Part shown: positions 26,841-37,821 of the stretch, piece after piece | Numbering within the stretch: position 1 is the stretch's first letter | How the letters are laid out: each line of letters starts with the position of its first letter | From: Trichopria drosophilae | Taxonomy: Eukaryota > Arthropoda > Insecta > Hymenoptera > Diapriidae | Assembly (NCBI GenBank): GCA_030407085.1 | Contig: CM059583.1 | Span: forward strand, 207,140,001 to 207,204,000 | DNA: 64,000 bases | Direction of reading: 5' to 3' | Notes under the pieces: model-generated | Databases searched by the model: none | What the model was told of the DNA's origin: nothing | What the model saw: the letters and a program-made list of their open reading frames with translations, nothing else | Made by a program: the position numbers and the translations under genes

Positions 26841-26955
26841 TTAAATATAAATGTAATGTCAGAGAAAAGGTCAACCTGAATTTTAATAACTTTAGTTTTA
26901 CGAATAATTCCAGTTTATATAACTATTTTTATAACATATGCGATGTTAATGCTGA

Positions 26956-27168
26956 ATGACCAATATCTCTTTTCCAATTATGCATATGTTAACTACGGGG
27001 CATAATTTCAAATTCTCCGAAGTTAAGATTTTAGAAAATGAGAGTCATTGGAGGAAACGCAACATAAAAGAAATGATACACATCCAAAAACAACAATTTA
27101 GTATCAACTTTAGGACAGACACAGAAAAACTTAGTAACAACTATAACATTTTAATTAAGGAATCGTAG
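26956..27168 (+). pseudogene. C-terminal remnant of Penelope-like polyprotein (end of GIY-YIG endonuclease region)
   Basis: The 70-residue frame contains LTTGHNFKFSEVKILENE, then SHWRKRNIKEMIHIQKQ and NFRTDTEKLSNNYNILI. This is the typical end of Penelope-type ORFs: a GHNF-x-F start, ILENE, a KR-x-x-KEMI-x-I helix, then N-x-RTD-x-x-LS. Reverse transcriptase and the GIY-YIG core are absent because the copy is truncated upstream. The first residues (TNISFPIMHM) look decayed relative to the family. Confidence 0.75.
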
Positions 27169-27448
27169 ACAGTAACTTTAAATGTAATGTAACTAATATT
27201 ATATGTAGATAGGTCGATACTTATACCTGTATATGATATATGTAACACATTGTGTGTATTAGTAGGCGTGCGTGACGTGATTATCTATTCTGTGATTTGT
27301 AAATTGTCAACATACTCAGTATACTGCGTGCGGTTACTTGTATATGGTGCGTTATTCTAGTTTTATTGAACAATATTACTTTTATGTTTTATTATATTTA
27401 TTGTATATTTTTTTATTTTTGTTATTTTTGTATTTTTAATTGACGCCC

Positions 27449-27477
27449 CTGAAGAGGACTCACAAAAGAGTCGAAAC
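27449..27477 (+). ncRNA. Hammerhead-like core in Penelope-type tail
   Basis: CTGAAGA is followed by G, the stem GACTC/GAGTC with an ACAAAA loop, then GAAAC. This is the order CUGANGA, stem II, GAAA of a hammerhead ribozyme, with one extra base before the stem. No matching stem I/III partner or cleavage site is visible upstream, so this copy is probably inactive. Confidence 0.5.
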
Positions 27478-27540
27478 GTTGGGCTGGAAATAAAGAATCC
27501 TTGGATTTTTTCATAATATTGAACCGTGTTGGCCATTTTG

Positions 27541-29598
27541 AAATCTATATTTATGATTATTATACCGGTTCATTGATTAATATATATTCTTACAAATTTT
27601 GAAATTATAAACTAAATTATAAACAAAAATATTCACAATGACATGCAAACCTTTATTAAATAATTTTTGTACATTAGTTTTTAATTCATTCCAAAGATAT
27701 TGACCACAAATTTTGCGAATATAACATTAATTTGTGTTATTTAAAATTGAATGTTTTATATAATATTACATTATTTTTCTAACAAACAAAACCATGATGT
27801 GAACAAATTTATAACAAAATGTACTTCTTGTACACATACTTATATTGACATAAAGTTAATGAAGACTTCATTACAGCTTTATTTATTTCCTGCAAAAGAA
27901 TTTCAATGAATGAAATAAAATAGAACTTAACCCTTTAACGTTCATAGTACAAACTGAAAACAATACACAGATTGTTCGGAATGTACCTAATTTACTATTT
28001 TCGAGGGTGCTCTTTCGAATGGTGACTTCCAAATTTGAAAAAATTGAGTATTTACCTTTGATTTTGGCAAAAATATGGGAAAAAAAAACATTTTTTGTGG
28101 TCATTTTTTTTTAAATTTCATTTTTCATGTCGATACCGCGATTTCTTTGACTGGAAAAGTGCAGTTCCTATATTAAACAGGTTAACTATTCTGTCAGCCT
28201 AAAATTATCAATACAATCATAAGTTATTCACAATGTGTGGTGGTTTGAGTCTGAATTTGTTGGTTCGACAACGAATCACTAAATGACTGATTTTATTCCG
28301 GATTTTTCCAACCAATGTCCGAAATACTTATCCAAATGTTTCCGTAAATAACGGTACCGTAAATATTATTTATTTTTACAGGTGAAATTCGTTTATTTAA
28401 AATAAATAATGCTTATAAATTATCAGCCGATTATGGGTTAAATTTCAAGTAGAGATCAAAGAATCAATAACCAATTTTCGTTAACTGGCGCCGGATAGAT
28501 AAAAAATATTTATACATTTTTATACACAGTTACTAATGTTATTTTTATAATCTCGTCAGATTCGAGCGTGCACAAAGCATTTTCATTATATAAGGCATTT
28601 TATCATACTTACTTACCGAAAAAGTCGGCCCTTAAATTTTAGGCAAGTCCATGATTTTCAATTTTTTTAATATTTAGCGAACAATAGTTTTTATACCTAT
28701 AAATGTAGTTTCGATTTAAAAAGTAAAACGCTATACTAAGCATTGTAACAATGGCCTCACCCTACAGTATTTGTCTCGGATATAGACACGAAACTTTGTA
28801 CAAAATAATGACTTCTAAAGGGCCCCAACGCTTATATCAATGAAGGGTAATAGAAGAAATCAATTTAATTAGGGTTTACGACTATACGAGCCGAGGGAAA
28901 TCGTACTAAAAAGAAATCCGAAAAACTTGGAAACTTAACCCTCGCAGACATATATAACTCGAGAACTGTTTTGCGTATTGGCGGTGTAGAAGTGGTGTGA
29001 GAGTTTTTTTTGCAATATTCTACACAAGTATAAATTTTAAAATAAAAATAAAAAACGTAGGATTTTATTATTGGTAAGAATATATCAAACATTCATAGAT
29101 ACTTGAACAATCGCAAGTAAATACTTGCTTGAATTAAAGTAATATTTATTTAGAGTGTACTATAAAACAGAAGAAGCATTTGTTTTTGAAATTTATTTTT
29201 AGCATACTTTTTTAATGTATATATTACTAATAATAAATAGATGTATTGACATTTTTCATTTCAAAATTTAAAAAAATGTCAAAGCGCAGGAAAATCTAAA
29301 TTTGTAAATTTCTGAAATGATAAAAAATTTGTTTAACTTACTATACATCTATTTGTTATGTTTTAAATAAAAATCATAATTTCTTGGCTGGAAGGAATAT
29401 ATACTTTTTATCTAAAACTACATTATTTTTTTATTATCTTATCAACGGGCGATATCGCCCTTTTTACAGGATTTTCTACATAACATTTTTTATTTCTTAA
29501 ATTTGCGAGAACTGCAGATAGTCTTCAGAGACGGCGCCATACTGATTGACATTTGTGTATGAAATGTAGTAACTGCAATCATTTACTCGCATTATTAT
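27541..29598. other. No gene recognised
   Basis: AT-rich. TTAACCCTTTAACG at about 27930 looks like a lone piggyBac-type end without a partner. GGGCGATATCGCCC near 29448 is a 14-bp palindrome. Confidence 0.45.
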
Positions 29599-30001
29599 CC
29601 CTTAAAGCGACACCCTATATAAAAATAACACAAAGTGTCATGTGGGGTCGTGGGAGACCCCAATCCGAAGATGATATCGTCCTGCGCGGACAGTTTTCGT
29701 TATTTCGTCTCAACAAAATTACTGGATACTCTCCAAGTATCACTTTACCACGTAGATAAGTTATCTTGATAAAAAAATTATTGGTGCTCGTTATAAAAAA
29801 TGAAATACAAAAGTGTCGTTTTTCACAAAAAAAAAATCGTAACTCAGCCAATTTTCAATATTTTGTCCTAAAAATTTAACTTGTGCCTCTTGAAATGTAG
29901 CTCGTTAAGATAAAAAATGCTGTAAAAGTGTAGTTTTAGAAGGGGAAAAAATGTAATATTTATGTGTGGGGTCTCCCAGTACCCCCAGGGCGCTTTAAGG
30001 G
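29599..30001. mobile_element. Inverted-repeat element with CCCTTAAAGCG ends
   Basis: Ends CCCTTAAAGCG and CGCTTTAAGGG, flanked by TTAT on both sides (29595-29598, 30002-30005). Inside, GTGGGGTCGTGGGAGACCCC and GTGGGGTCTCCCAG can pair. TTAT may be a variant of the TTAA target. Confidence 0.65.
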
Positions 30002-32129
30002 TTATTAATGATTAAATTTAAATAAAGAGGATAATTTTTATTTTCAACACGTAGGAAAATAAATAAGTTTGAAACTCGTTAAAATTTCAATTCTGCATCT
30101 GTATAAGTATTCGCAATGTTATTTAAGTAAAAACAGTTGTTAACGCATCTTTTATATATTTATAATGACAAATTATATTTCCTGATTAACCGTGGAATGT
30201 CTATTGATCGATTTAACGCATTTTGTCCCAAAACGTCAATTTTGAATTAAAAATGACTTTTTTTCACAGAATCAAAATCTCATGCTTGCTAAATTTTGCT
30301 ATTTTTCTTGTTAATTTTATTCTGTTGACAAATCGAAATACGGCTTTGATGCATTGCCAATCATAATGAGATACCAATTTTCATAGTAACGGATGATTTG
30401 AGGAGCTAAAAACGGCCGTATTGACGCTTGTACTTAATATAAAGTTAAATTTAACAATTATAATAATAACTTAACAATAATTTCTTACAGATAATTCATT
30501 TATTTGAAAGTAGAATAAAAAATTAACATTTTATTAAGAATCACGATTTTTGCGGATAAATTTAAAAGTAAATTGGGTTTATTCTATTTTCAGTACTTTA
30601 TATATATTTATACATAAAGTAGAAACACTTTATCGTGTATGTTTTTCTGTAAACATCAACGAGAAACTTACGAATTTACTTAAAAATGCAGGTAATGTTT
30701 AATTTTTAGCTACTTTTGAGACGAAGAAAAACTAGTATAATATACAATTTTTTGTATATATACTTTTGTTATGTTATTAAGAATATTTGAGCATAACATC
30801 ATAACACTATGGCTATTTGCATGATTTGTAAACGTGGTTAAAGCAAAAATATCCGTGTTTTTTTTTCATTCTATGGCTTTTGTACGAAATTTTGTGCCTT
30901 ACAAAAACGGTTGAATACAGTTTGTACCGTTTTTGAGACCGAAGCCATAAAGGAAAGAAAACACTTTATAACTATGTTTACAAAGCATACAAATAACCAC
31001 ATGGTTGTGAAATGATGCACAAATACTTCTAACAACATAACAAAAGTGTTTGCCAAAAAATAATTTTTAATTTTACGAATTCGAATTTTAATCGCTATTT
31101 TTCGTCTTGCTCGCGACCTACTTAACAGTGCCCGGCAGTTTTTACCCGGTATAGATTCGGGTAGCCGCTGCCGAAAATTTAATTCCGTGCACAGTATTTA
31201 ATTATGGATATATTGTAGCCACTGATTCGAGTATCAAATAGCACTCATGGTAAATGAAGGGTTTAATTACTGATTTTGTATTATTTTTTGTTCTGGAGAA
31301 AAATATTATACTTTTTTTTCGGAAATATACGAAACACATTTAAAGTTATTTAAAGTTTATGTACGAGCATTCTGTCGATTATTCAATATTCATTTAATTA
31401 TTTTATACTATTTCTATATATTTTACAATAAATTTTTTCTGAATGCCAATGTTTAGCTTTTTTATGTAGATATAATTTACATATTGCATACGTACTTTTG
31501 AAATCATGTAGTACAATTATATTTCTGAAGTAATGAGTAGAAAATAATAATAAATGTTAAATGCATAATTTGAACTGCAAATTTAAAGAATAAAGTAGAA
31601 TTTCCTTTGAACCGAGGATAATTTCATTAATTGTTAAAATTGCGTACATCCCAAATTGCATTTCAGCCAACATTCATAATACTAAACAAGGTTCATACCA
31701 ATTTTGTTAATCATATAATTCACAATATGTAGCAGTCAAGCGACACGCAAATTTTATTTAAATAATATAGAAGTACTTTTCATGTGCTATTTGTTCATCG
31801 ATTAAAATAACATTATTATTCAACAAGTGTGTAATATGCGTCGATTAAAACGAGTGTGAATTTCTATTCACAAGTAAAATAATTTTTACGATTATGCAAT
31901 AATGATTTCTTTTTCGAATTAGCACGAAAGAAGCATTACTTTTTTTCTAAAAATGCATCTTTTTGCTATTACGCACTTGCAATAATTTGTATATTTATAT
32001 TTAAAGGCTTCTAAAGAGTCTATAAAATTTGAAATACTACCCTGCAGCATTTGCAGTTATTGACAATGGACAACCTTAAATGTATCCGCGAAAAAAGAGG
32101 AAGAGGTGATTTTTTATGCTCAAGCCGTA
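30002..32129. other. No gene recognised
   Basis: AT-rich. A G/C-rich patch at about 31125-31195 (GTGCCCGGCAG, ACCCGGTATAGATTCGGGT) forms small hairpins and may be a repeat remnant. Confidence 0.45.
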
Positions 32130-32544
32130 CAGAAAAAAGTAATTAGGAGATTCTACCTAAAACTTATGTAAAATGTACCGAAAAAGTTGAGTAACCATTG
32201 TCAATAAAAATAATTAAAAGAACAATCCTAATTATCTGCAGTTTATTTGGAATTTATTTTTTAAATCTTTGATTAACACAAATGATGTATTAAAATCTAA
32301 TCGAAGTAAACAAATTCATATAATTTTTATATTTAATATAACTGTTGTCAATTTTTTTGTGAGTGCTGTTATAGAATATATACCCCAGTTCGTTAATCTG
32401 TGATTAAACATCATTTAAAAACTTATTACTTAAGGGCTAGAATATTACTTATTTATATTCTTTAATAAATTTTGCATTTAAATGAGACTCGGTAAATCTT
32501 ACTTAACAAAGTTCGGCAAATTCTACTTATGATTTTTTTCCGTG
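32130..32544. mobile_element. TA-flanked inverted-repeat element, copy 2
   Basis: Aligns end to end with 4451-4850 (for example AAGTAAACAAATTCATATAA and ATTACTTAAGGGCTAGAATA). The left flank is TA. The right end reads CCGTG without a clean TA, so that end has decayed. Confidence 0.75.
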
Positions 32545-32666
32545 CGAAAGCGTCAGGATGGAAAGGACCATGACGACGGAGAGGCTTAAATTAAAAGAAA
32601 ACAACACACGAAAGATTCGAGTAAACAAAAGTTCTGTATCTGCCTTTCATAAAAGCACCTCCTATG

Positions 32667-32974
32667 ACTGAGAGAAGTTTAAGTTTGCATATGTCCTAGT
32701 AGATATACCTATGGTGCAAAACGAGAGATGGCTGCTGTTCGTCGATTGAGATGATGGCTACCTTAGTTAGGGACAGCAGTTGTCCTACATACAGACAACC
32801 TGTTTTCCAGTGAAAAGGGCTGGCAACCATACTATGTACAAACATAGTGTTGGCAAAACAGCTGTCTTCTATTTTGGAACAGTAGTGGTCTTAAAAGTTA
32901 GGGTGTGGTTGCCTAGATTATAACACCTCTGCCCATTATACCCATCTCAGCTGATGTCTTAAACTTCTCTCAGT
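32667..32974. mobile_element. Inverted-repeat element, 308 bp
   Basis: Perfect 17-bp ends ACTGAGAGAAGTTTAAG and CTTAAACTTCTCTCAGT. The interior is less AT-rich than its surroundings. No coding capacity. Confidence 0.7.
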
Positions 32975-34513
32975 GTAGCAATAATGATACTGGGTATACA
33001 CTTCGGTTAGGATGTCAGTACGAAAAGTCAAAGATGTATCAATGAGTACTGTGATAGTTACATTCGATCAACCCTTATTAAGGGTCGTGAAATAGTAGCC
33101 TGTGTTAGCGAATATTCCGAACTTTGTAACGTTATTGTTCGACTTATGAACTTGCTCATGTCTTATCTAGGATGTGTTGGTTACAGCATGACAGCAAGTA
33201 GGTTACACCTACTCGACACTATCTATGCAAAAAATTCCGTTATAAAATTACTTGCAGGTCACACAAGAAAATCGTGCATTTCCCGGACGTTAAAGGTTAA
33301 TAAACATTTAATTTTAATGACATTATCAAAACGTACACAAAATGTACCTCAAACATTGTTTTCACATAATTACCCTTTTGAATTCTGATCGGCCATATTG
33401 GATCCACTATTTCAAAGTTATTTATTTCAATTAAAGATACTTGATCAGCAACCTTAAAGATGGTCAAGCATGAATTTTTAAAGTTGTGGGAAGTTAAAAA
33501 ACCTGCAGGGTTTCGTATGTATACATTTTTCAATAATTGTGGAGAGTCATGATATAATTTCTAATTGTATATTTATTTCTTGACCGTTTTTAATCATATG
33601 ATAGACATTCCTGGGGTTTAACGGCTAATGTTAATATTACTTTGAGTAAAGGTAAATAAATAAATAAATAAAGAAGCAAACAGACGTAACTGGGATATCA
33701 ACACGATTTATAGCCGATTTATTTGAAACTTTACAGAAAACTTCTTGAAACACTAAGGAACAAATGTCTCACTGGAAGTTTGTTCAACTCTAAGCTTCCC
33801 TCGACTCTTTTTGTGCGGGAATCTACAAGAGTGAGATTACGGAACTGCTGTTGTTAATAAACAAAAATTATTAAACAACAACTGATTTCTACATCTGTCA
33901 TTACTTTATAGGCTTCGTTAGACTATAGACTAGACGTGTATCAAATTTCATTAAACAGTCACCCAAGAAATGGCGATTTATGTTTAAAAATGTAATTAAA
34001 TTTACCGTTTCCAATTTCTGTAGTTTTTTATGGTTAATGTGAAAATTAATCGCCGTATAAACAATTTATTAAGTAGAAGTTATTCGGTTTATCATTTTCA
34101 ACATCCCTGTACGTTGTTTTAATGGAAATATCGAATTTCAAAAATTTTCAACTCGGATCGGCCAGGGGACTTTTATTTTCCGCTGTTCGAGCGAGTTATT
34201 CGATGTGATGCCTCAATTGATGACCTCAAGGACCTGATCATTTGGTTGATCGGTTACCATCGTGCCATAGGCCGAACAAACCGGTGGGTACCTTAAATAT
34301 ACCTCCAAAAATGTGCATAACCTCAAAAACAGAAAAAAATCAATTTTTTCGAGTATATAACCTCAAATATCTCAAAATGCTGATGTGCTGGCCACTTCAG
34401 ATCTCGGATTTGAGGTTAGATTGCTTTGCAAATGACCCAGAATTTCTCAACAACCAAACATTATTATCGTGTGTCAATAAAGAGGTCTAAAATATGGGAT
34501 GCGATTTTTCTTT
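32975..34513. other. No gene recognised; (TAAA)n tract at 33653-33672
   Basis: Frames at 33146-33388 and 34242-34490 have no recognisable domain. The TAAA tract could be a retroelement tail, but no retroelement sequence precedes it. Confidence 0.4.
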
Positions 34514-34517
34514 TTAA

Positions 34518-35371
34518 CCCTTTTCATTCCGAAATGAGAAAAGCAGACATGTCGAATCCGATTTTTTTTGTGAGTTTTTAAAGATACCTTTTTACTATTT
34601 TCTGAGTATCATTTTCGGGTAAAAAATGTCTTAACTCTTCGACGTTTTTTTCGTATTTGTGTCGCAATTTTGGCTATTTTCACCTTTATTTTCAAAATAC
34701 CTAAATACACATTTTAAAAATCAAGTCTCAAGGACACAATTTTTTGACTTCAAGTAAGAATTCATAAAAAATTTCATTGTAAAAAAACGAGATAAAAAAT
34801 ATATGCTAAAAAAATCCATATTATTTAGAGAAATTCGTGTTTTTTCACGATTTCATTTTTTCAAAAATCTAACAACAGATTATGAAAGTTCACTTAATTT
34901 TACGTCAGATGTGTCTCCTTGAAAATTTTGTAGATCCTTTTTTTACCCAAAATACAACGGTTGAAAAACTACAGTGAAAAAATGTCCATGTAGGACTTAA
35001 TAGGGTACTTTAAAATTATGTAAATAAATGCTTATTTCTTGGTATTACGGTCCTCTTAATCGTATGAAGGGTGAAAAGTAAATAAATAAACAATCATTAC
35101 TTTTTACGCAGACATTTTATTGATTACAAGCCATTTCAGTGGAGAAAATCATGAAAAATAAAAATAAAAAATAAAAAATCGTAGCAATTTCAATTTAGCT
35201 TGCATAATTTTTGTAAATAATCGTTATTTTTCCTGATTTTTTTGACGCGAATCGATAGAAAATATTTGAAAACAGTAGGAAAGGTATCTTTCAAAAATAA
35301 AAAAATCTGTTTACTGTAGAAACTGAGCTGAATTTTATGTACCTGCTCTTCTTATTTCGAGAGGAAAAGGA
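34518..35371. mobile_element. piggyBac-type foldback element, 0.85 kb, TTAA flanks
   Basis: Ends CCCTTTTCATTCCGAAATGA and TTATTTCGAGAGGAAAAGGA are imperfect inverted repeats, with TTAA at 34514-34517 and 35372-35375. Inner arms also pair (AAAGATACCTTTTTACT with AGGAAAGGTATCTTT). Confidence 0.65.
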
Positions 35372-35845
35372 TTAAATCCACAAAGGTTATTATTATTTTT
35401 TTTAAATAATCGATGCACTCCTACCATCGATGAACCAAAACAAGCCGACATGAGTGGACATTTTGAGTTTAAAAAGGTTTGTTTCTGAGGGACCTACAGT
35501 GTATAAAGTGGAATCCGAACCACTTGTTATTTGCTACTACTGGTTGTTGCTTTTTGAAAGTTAAAAATTAAAACAAAAATTTCGGATTGATTCTTATTCT
35601 TGTCTAATGCTTACTGCGTGACTTCGTAGTCAGTTCTGCTTTTTGCTCTTTCTTTGAGTCTTTCACGTACTTTGCATGTTTTGCTACTGGACTTGTGTCC
35701 GTTCGGTAACTTTGCTTTAGTTTAATCTTAATTCTGGAGAGACTTTTATTATCCAGTTGGATTCTTCTCCGTTTCTGTTGCGTATCGCAAAGAGAATTTT
35801 CATGTCCTCTGGTTGGGTAACATTAACCTTCTCGAGGAGTTTTTG

Positions 35846-36622
35846 TTATATTTCAGCCTTGGTGATATCTTTGGGGACATCATAAATAATCATTTTCGGT
35901 CTTTTTTCGGTTATGCATTTGATAACCAGACCGGATTTCTTTAATTTTCTATTTTCTGTCATCTTGGCAATGTCAGCTTTGGTCGAGAGCTCGACTGCAA
36001 TGCCTTGATTTCCAATTTTGTGGATCCCTTTGATATTGATCCCCAGCTTTTGGGGAGTTATCTTTTTTAATTTCTTTTCCATATCCTTTCTGGATTGGTC
36101 TGCATTGAGTTTAATAACCACAATGTGCTTTTGTTTACTTTTTAGAGAGTTGTTTACCGCTTGGGCATACGCCCCTCTTTTCTCAGGTTCTGCTATCTGA
36201 GTTTTTGCTTCTTTGGCCTTTTTTGCTTTTTCTTTGAGATACATCTCTCTGAAAAAGCTCAGTTGTTTTCTTAGTCCATTTATCATATATGCATTTTCGT
36301 TATACGAATCTAACATATATTCACTGACTTCTTGTGGGATTTTCTTTATGGTGATGATGGAGTCATATTCATCTGACCTTATTTTCCACCATTTATTTAT
36401 TTCATCAGATCTGTTGGCAAATCTGTCTTCGGTAATCCATTTTTTCGATTTATCTTCAGTTGACAGTGACTCTTCCGAGTCTGTCGTTTCTGTTTGTTCC
36501 ATTTCTGTGTCTCTTTTATTTTCATTTCCTTTTTCTGGTTCTGCTTCAGAATAATTTTCCATATTTTCAATGTCCATATCTTCTACTTCCTCCCCGTGAG
36601 ATTCGGTATCAGTATTTTGCAT
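35846..36622 (-). pseudogene. LINE ORF1 (gag-like) fragment, main open frame
   Basis: 258 residues open. The N-terminal part is acidic (EEVEDMDIENMENYSE, then a Thr/Glu/Ser-rich stretch), followed by a helix rich in Lys/Glu. A core then contains HIVVIKLNADQSRKD, KKLKKITPQKLGINIKGI and GNQGIAVELSTKADIAKM, then PKMIIYDVPKDITKAEI. This is the layout of R1/I-type LINE ORF1 proteins before the CCHC fingers. The frame ends with TAA, but the same frame continues after it (QKLLEKVNV, MKILFAIRNRNGEESNWIIKV), so the stop is a mutation inside the gene. CCHC fingers are not found. ORF1 proteins bind the element's RNA. Confidence 0.65.
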
Positions 36623-36677
36623 TGACTTTCTGGTTCCGAGGACTTCACTCTTTGTTCTAGCTCTCGCTTTTTAGCTC

Positions 36678-36875
36678 TTAGAGTGTCTCGTGTTGTTGAT
36701 CGTCATGCTTTTCTTTTAGCATCTTTTTATTTTCCAAAATTTCTGCTCTTATGTTGGCAATCTTGGCTTCTACACTTCGGTGCTCCTCCCTAGAACCTGT
36801 AGGAGCGGCACGAGTCTCGGGGTCTTTCTCTCGATAGGAACTCGTGGTGGAACCACTCGACGAATCGAGGTCCAC
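36678..36875 (-). pseudogene. LINE ORF1 N-terminal piece, frameshifted from the main frame
   Basis: 65 residues starting MDLDSSSGSTTSSYREKD, then KIANIRAEILENKKMLKEKHD, a probable coiled coil. It lies just upstream of the 35846-36622 frame on the same strand, with a frame change in the 55-bp gap. That fits one original ORF1 broken by an indel. Confidence 0.5.
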
Positions 36876-37040
36876 TTGGGGTAAACATTTTACTTTAGTG
36901 TGTATGTCTATGGTTGTTTCATATTTGTTGCTAGTTACATTTAGTTTGTTCTCCCCGTCAGTCTCCTATGAGCGGTCGCCGATAGATCATCAAACGTAAC
37001 CCCCCGGCCACGTCAAGGCAGTAACAACTTCGGGGGGCAT
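36876..37040 (-). other. Probable LINE 5' UTR
   Basis: G/C-rich relative to the flanks, running from CCCCCCGAAG (minus strand) to the ORF1 start. It has the 5' position expected for an element that once reached full length at this end. The boundary at about 37040 is where AT-rich unrelated DNA resumes. Confidence 0.4.
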
Positions 37041-37674
37041 TAATAATAAAACTGCATACATATACAATTTTGATAAAGTTAAAATAAAAACAAAACATTG
37101 AATTAAATTGAAATATATTTACAAATTAAATCCTCGTACACGTACACAATACACGCAATATATTAAAAATAAGTATTTCAACACACATTCCTATTAAGAC
37201 ATAGATGTTTTAAATAAAATATAAAGATATGAAAACTTAATAGCAAATTGTATCTACGTAGCTAAAATATATAATATAAGTGACTAAAAGACTTTGGTCA
37301 GTATGAATTTCTTATCTGCATTATTAACGATGATTTGTACAGTCTATATACAATATTACAAAATCATTTTGTGTTTAGGCACTTTTTTAAAACTTCGAAC
37401 AATACTTTCTACCATTTCGTCGGAGGCACTACGTTAAGTCTTTCGGTACTTTGTAAAGTGTTAAAAAAATATTATGTTCTTAAAATATACATAGATCGGA
37501 AGCATTTCATTAGTCGTTATTATGAATAAACTGGCAGTATTTACTTTTCTTGTCAAAAGTATTAAAATGATTTCCTGAACACAAATAGTAAGTATTTTAC
37601 TACTTTCGTTACTATTTATACTAGTTAAACCCCGATTCAGGTCTAAGGAAATTCTCTTCATTATTCAGTGGCGA

Positions 37675-37821
37675 TCACCGTTTCATCTTGTCCAGAATCG
37701 GCACTACCAAGCCGAAAGACGGTCTTTTTCCAGGATCTTCGTTGATGCAGATTCTAATCAGTCTTGCTAGATGCGGTGATATCCCCGGAGGAATGCTGAT
37801 ACGTAAACCTTCCAAGGCGAT
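37675..37821 (-). CDS. Ilk: ILK coding exon 7 (C-terminus and stop)
   Basis: After acceptor AAACAG the exon encodes [17 protein letters not shown], then [23 protein letters not shown] and TGA at 37677-37675. The GKRP motif is the usual kinase helix-I landmark in ILK. The 3' UTR should lie below 37675, but I could not fix a polyadenylation signal. Confidence 0.94.
   Translation of the reverse strand: MALEGLRISIPPGISPHLARLIRICINEDPGKRPSFGLVVPILDKMKR

Larger units (their letters stand above)
26940..27540 (+). mobile_element. 3' end of a Penelope-like retroelement, 5'-truncated
   Basis: A C-terminal coding remnant (see 26956-27168) is followed by an AT-rich 3' region and a tail at 27449-27515 with a hammerhead-like core and CGTTGGGCTGGAAATAAAG. 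Penelope-like elements encode reverse transcriptase plus a GIY-YIG endonuclease, and their terminal repeats often carry hammerhead motifs. Only the last part of the element is present. Confidence 0.75.
35580..37040 (-). mobile_element. Non-LTR retrotransposon (LINE) fragment: 5' end and part of ORF1
   Basis: Read on the minus strand, a G/C-rich start near 37040 (CCCCCCGAAG then GGCCGGGGGG) leads into ORF1 pieces, and recognisable sequence fades below about 35580. No zinc-knuckle or ORF2 (endonuclease/reverse transcriptase) is visible. LINE copies usually lose the 5' end, so a fragment keeping the 5' part but not the 3' part implies a later deletion. Confidence 0.65.

Noticed and set aside
27449..27477. 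An intact, self-cleaving hammerhead ribozyme
   Set aside because: No stem I/III partner or cleavage site is visible in this truncated copy, and stem II has an extra base.
29448..29465. GGGCGATATCGCCC followed by T run as a terminator
   Set aside because: Bacterial-style hairpin terminators do not apply here, and no transcription unit ends at this point.
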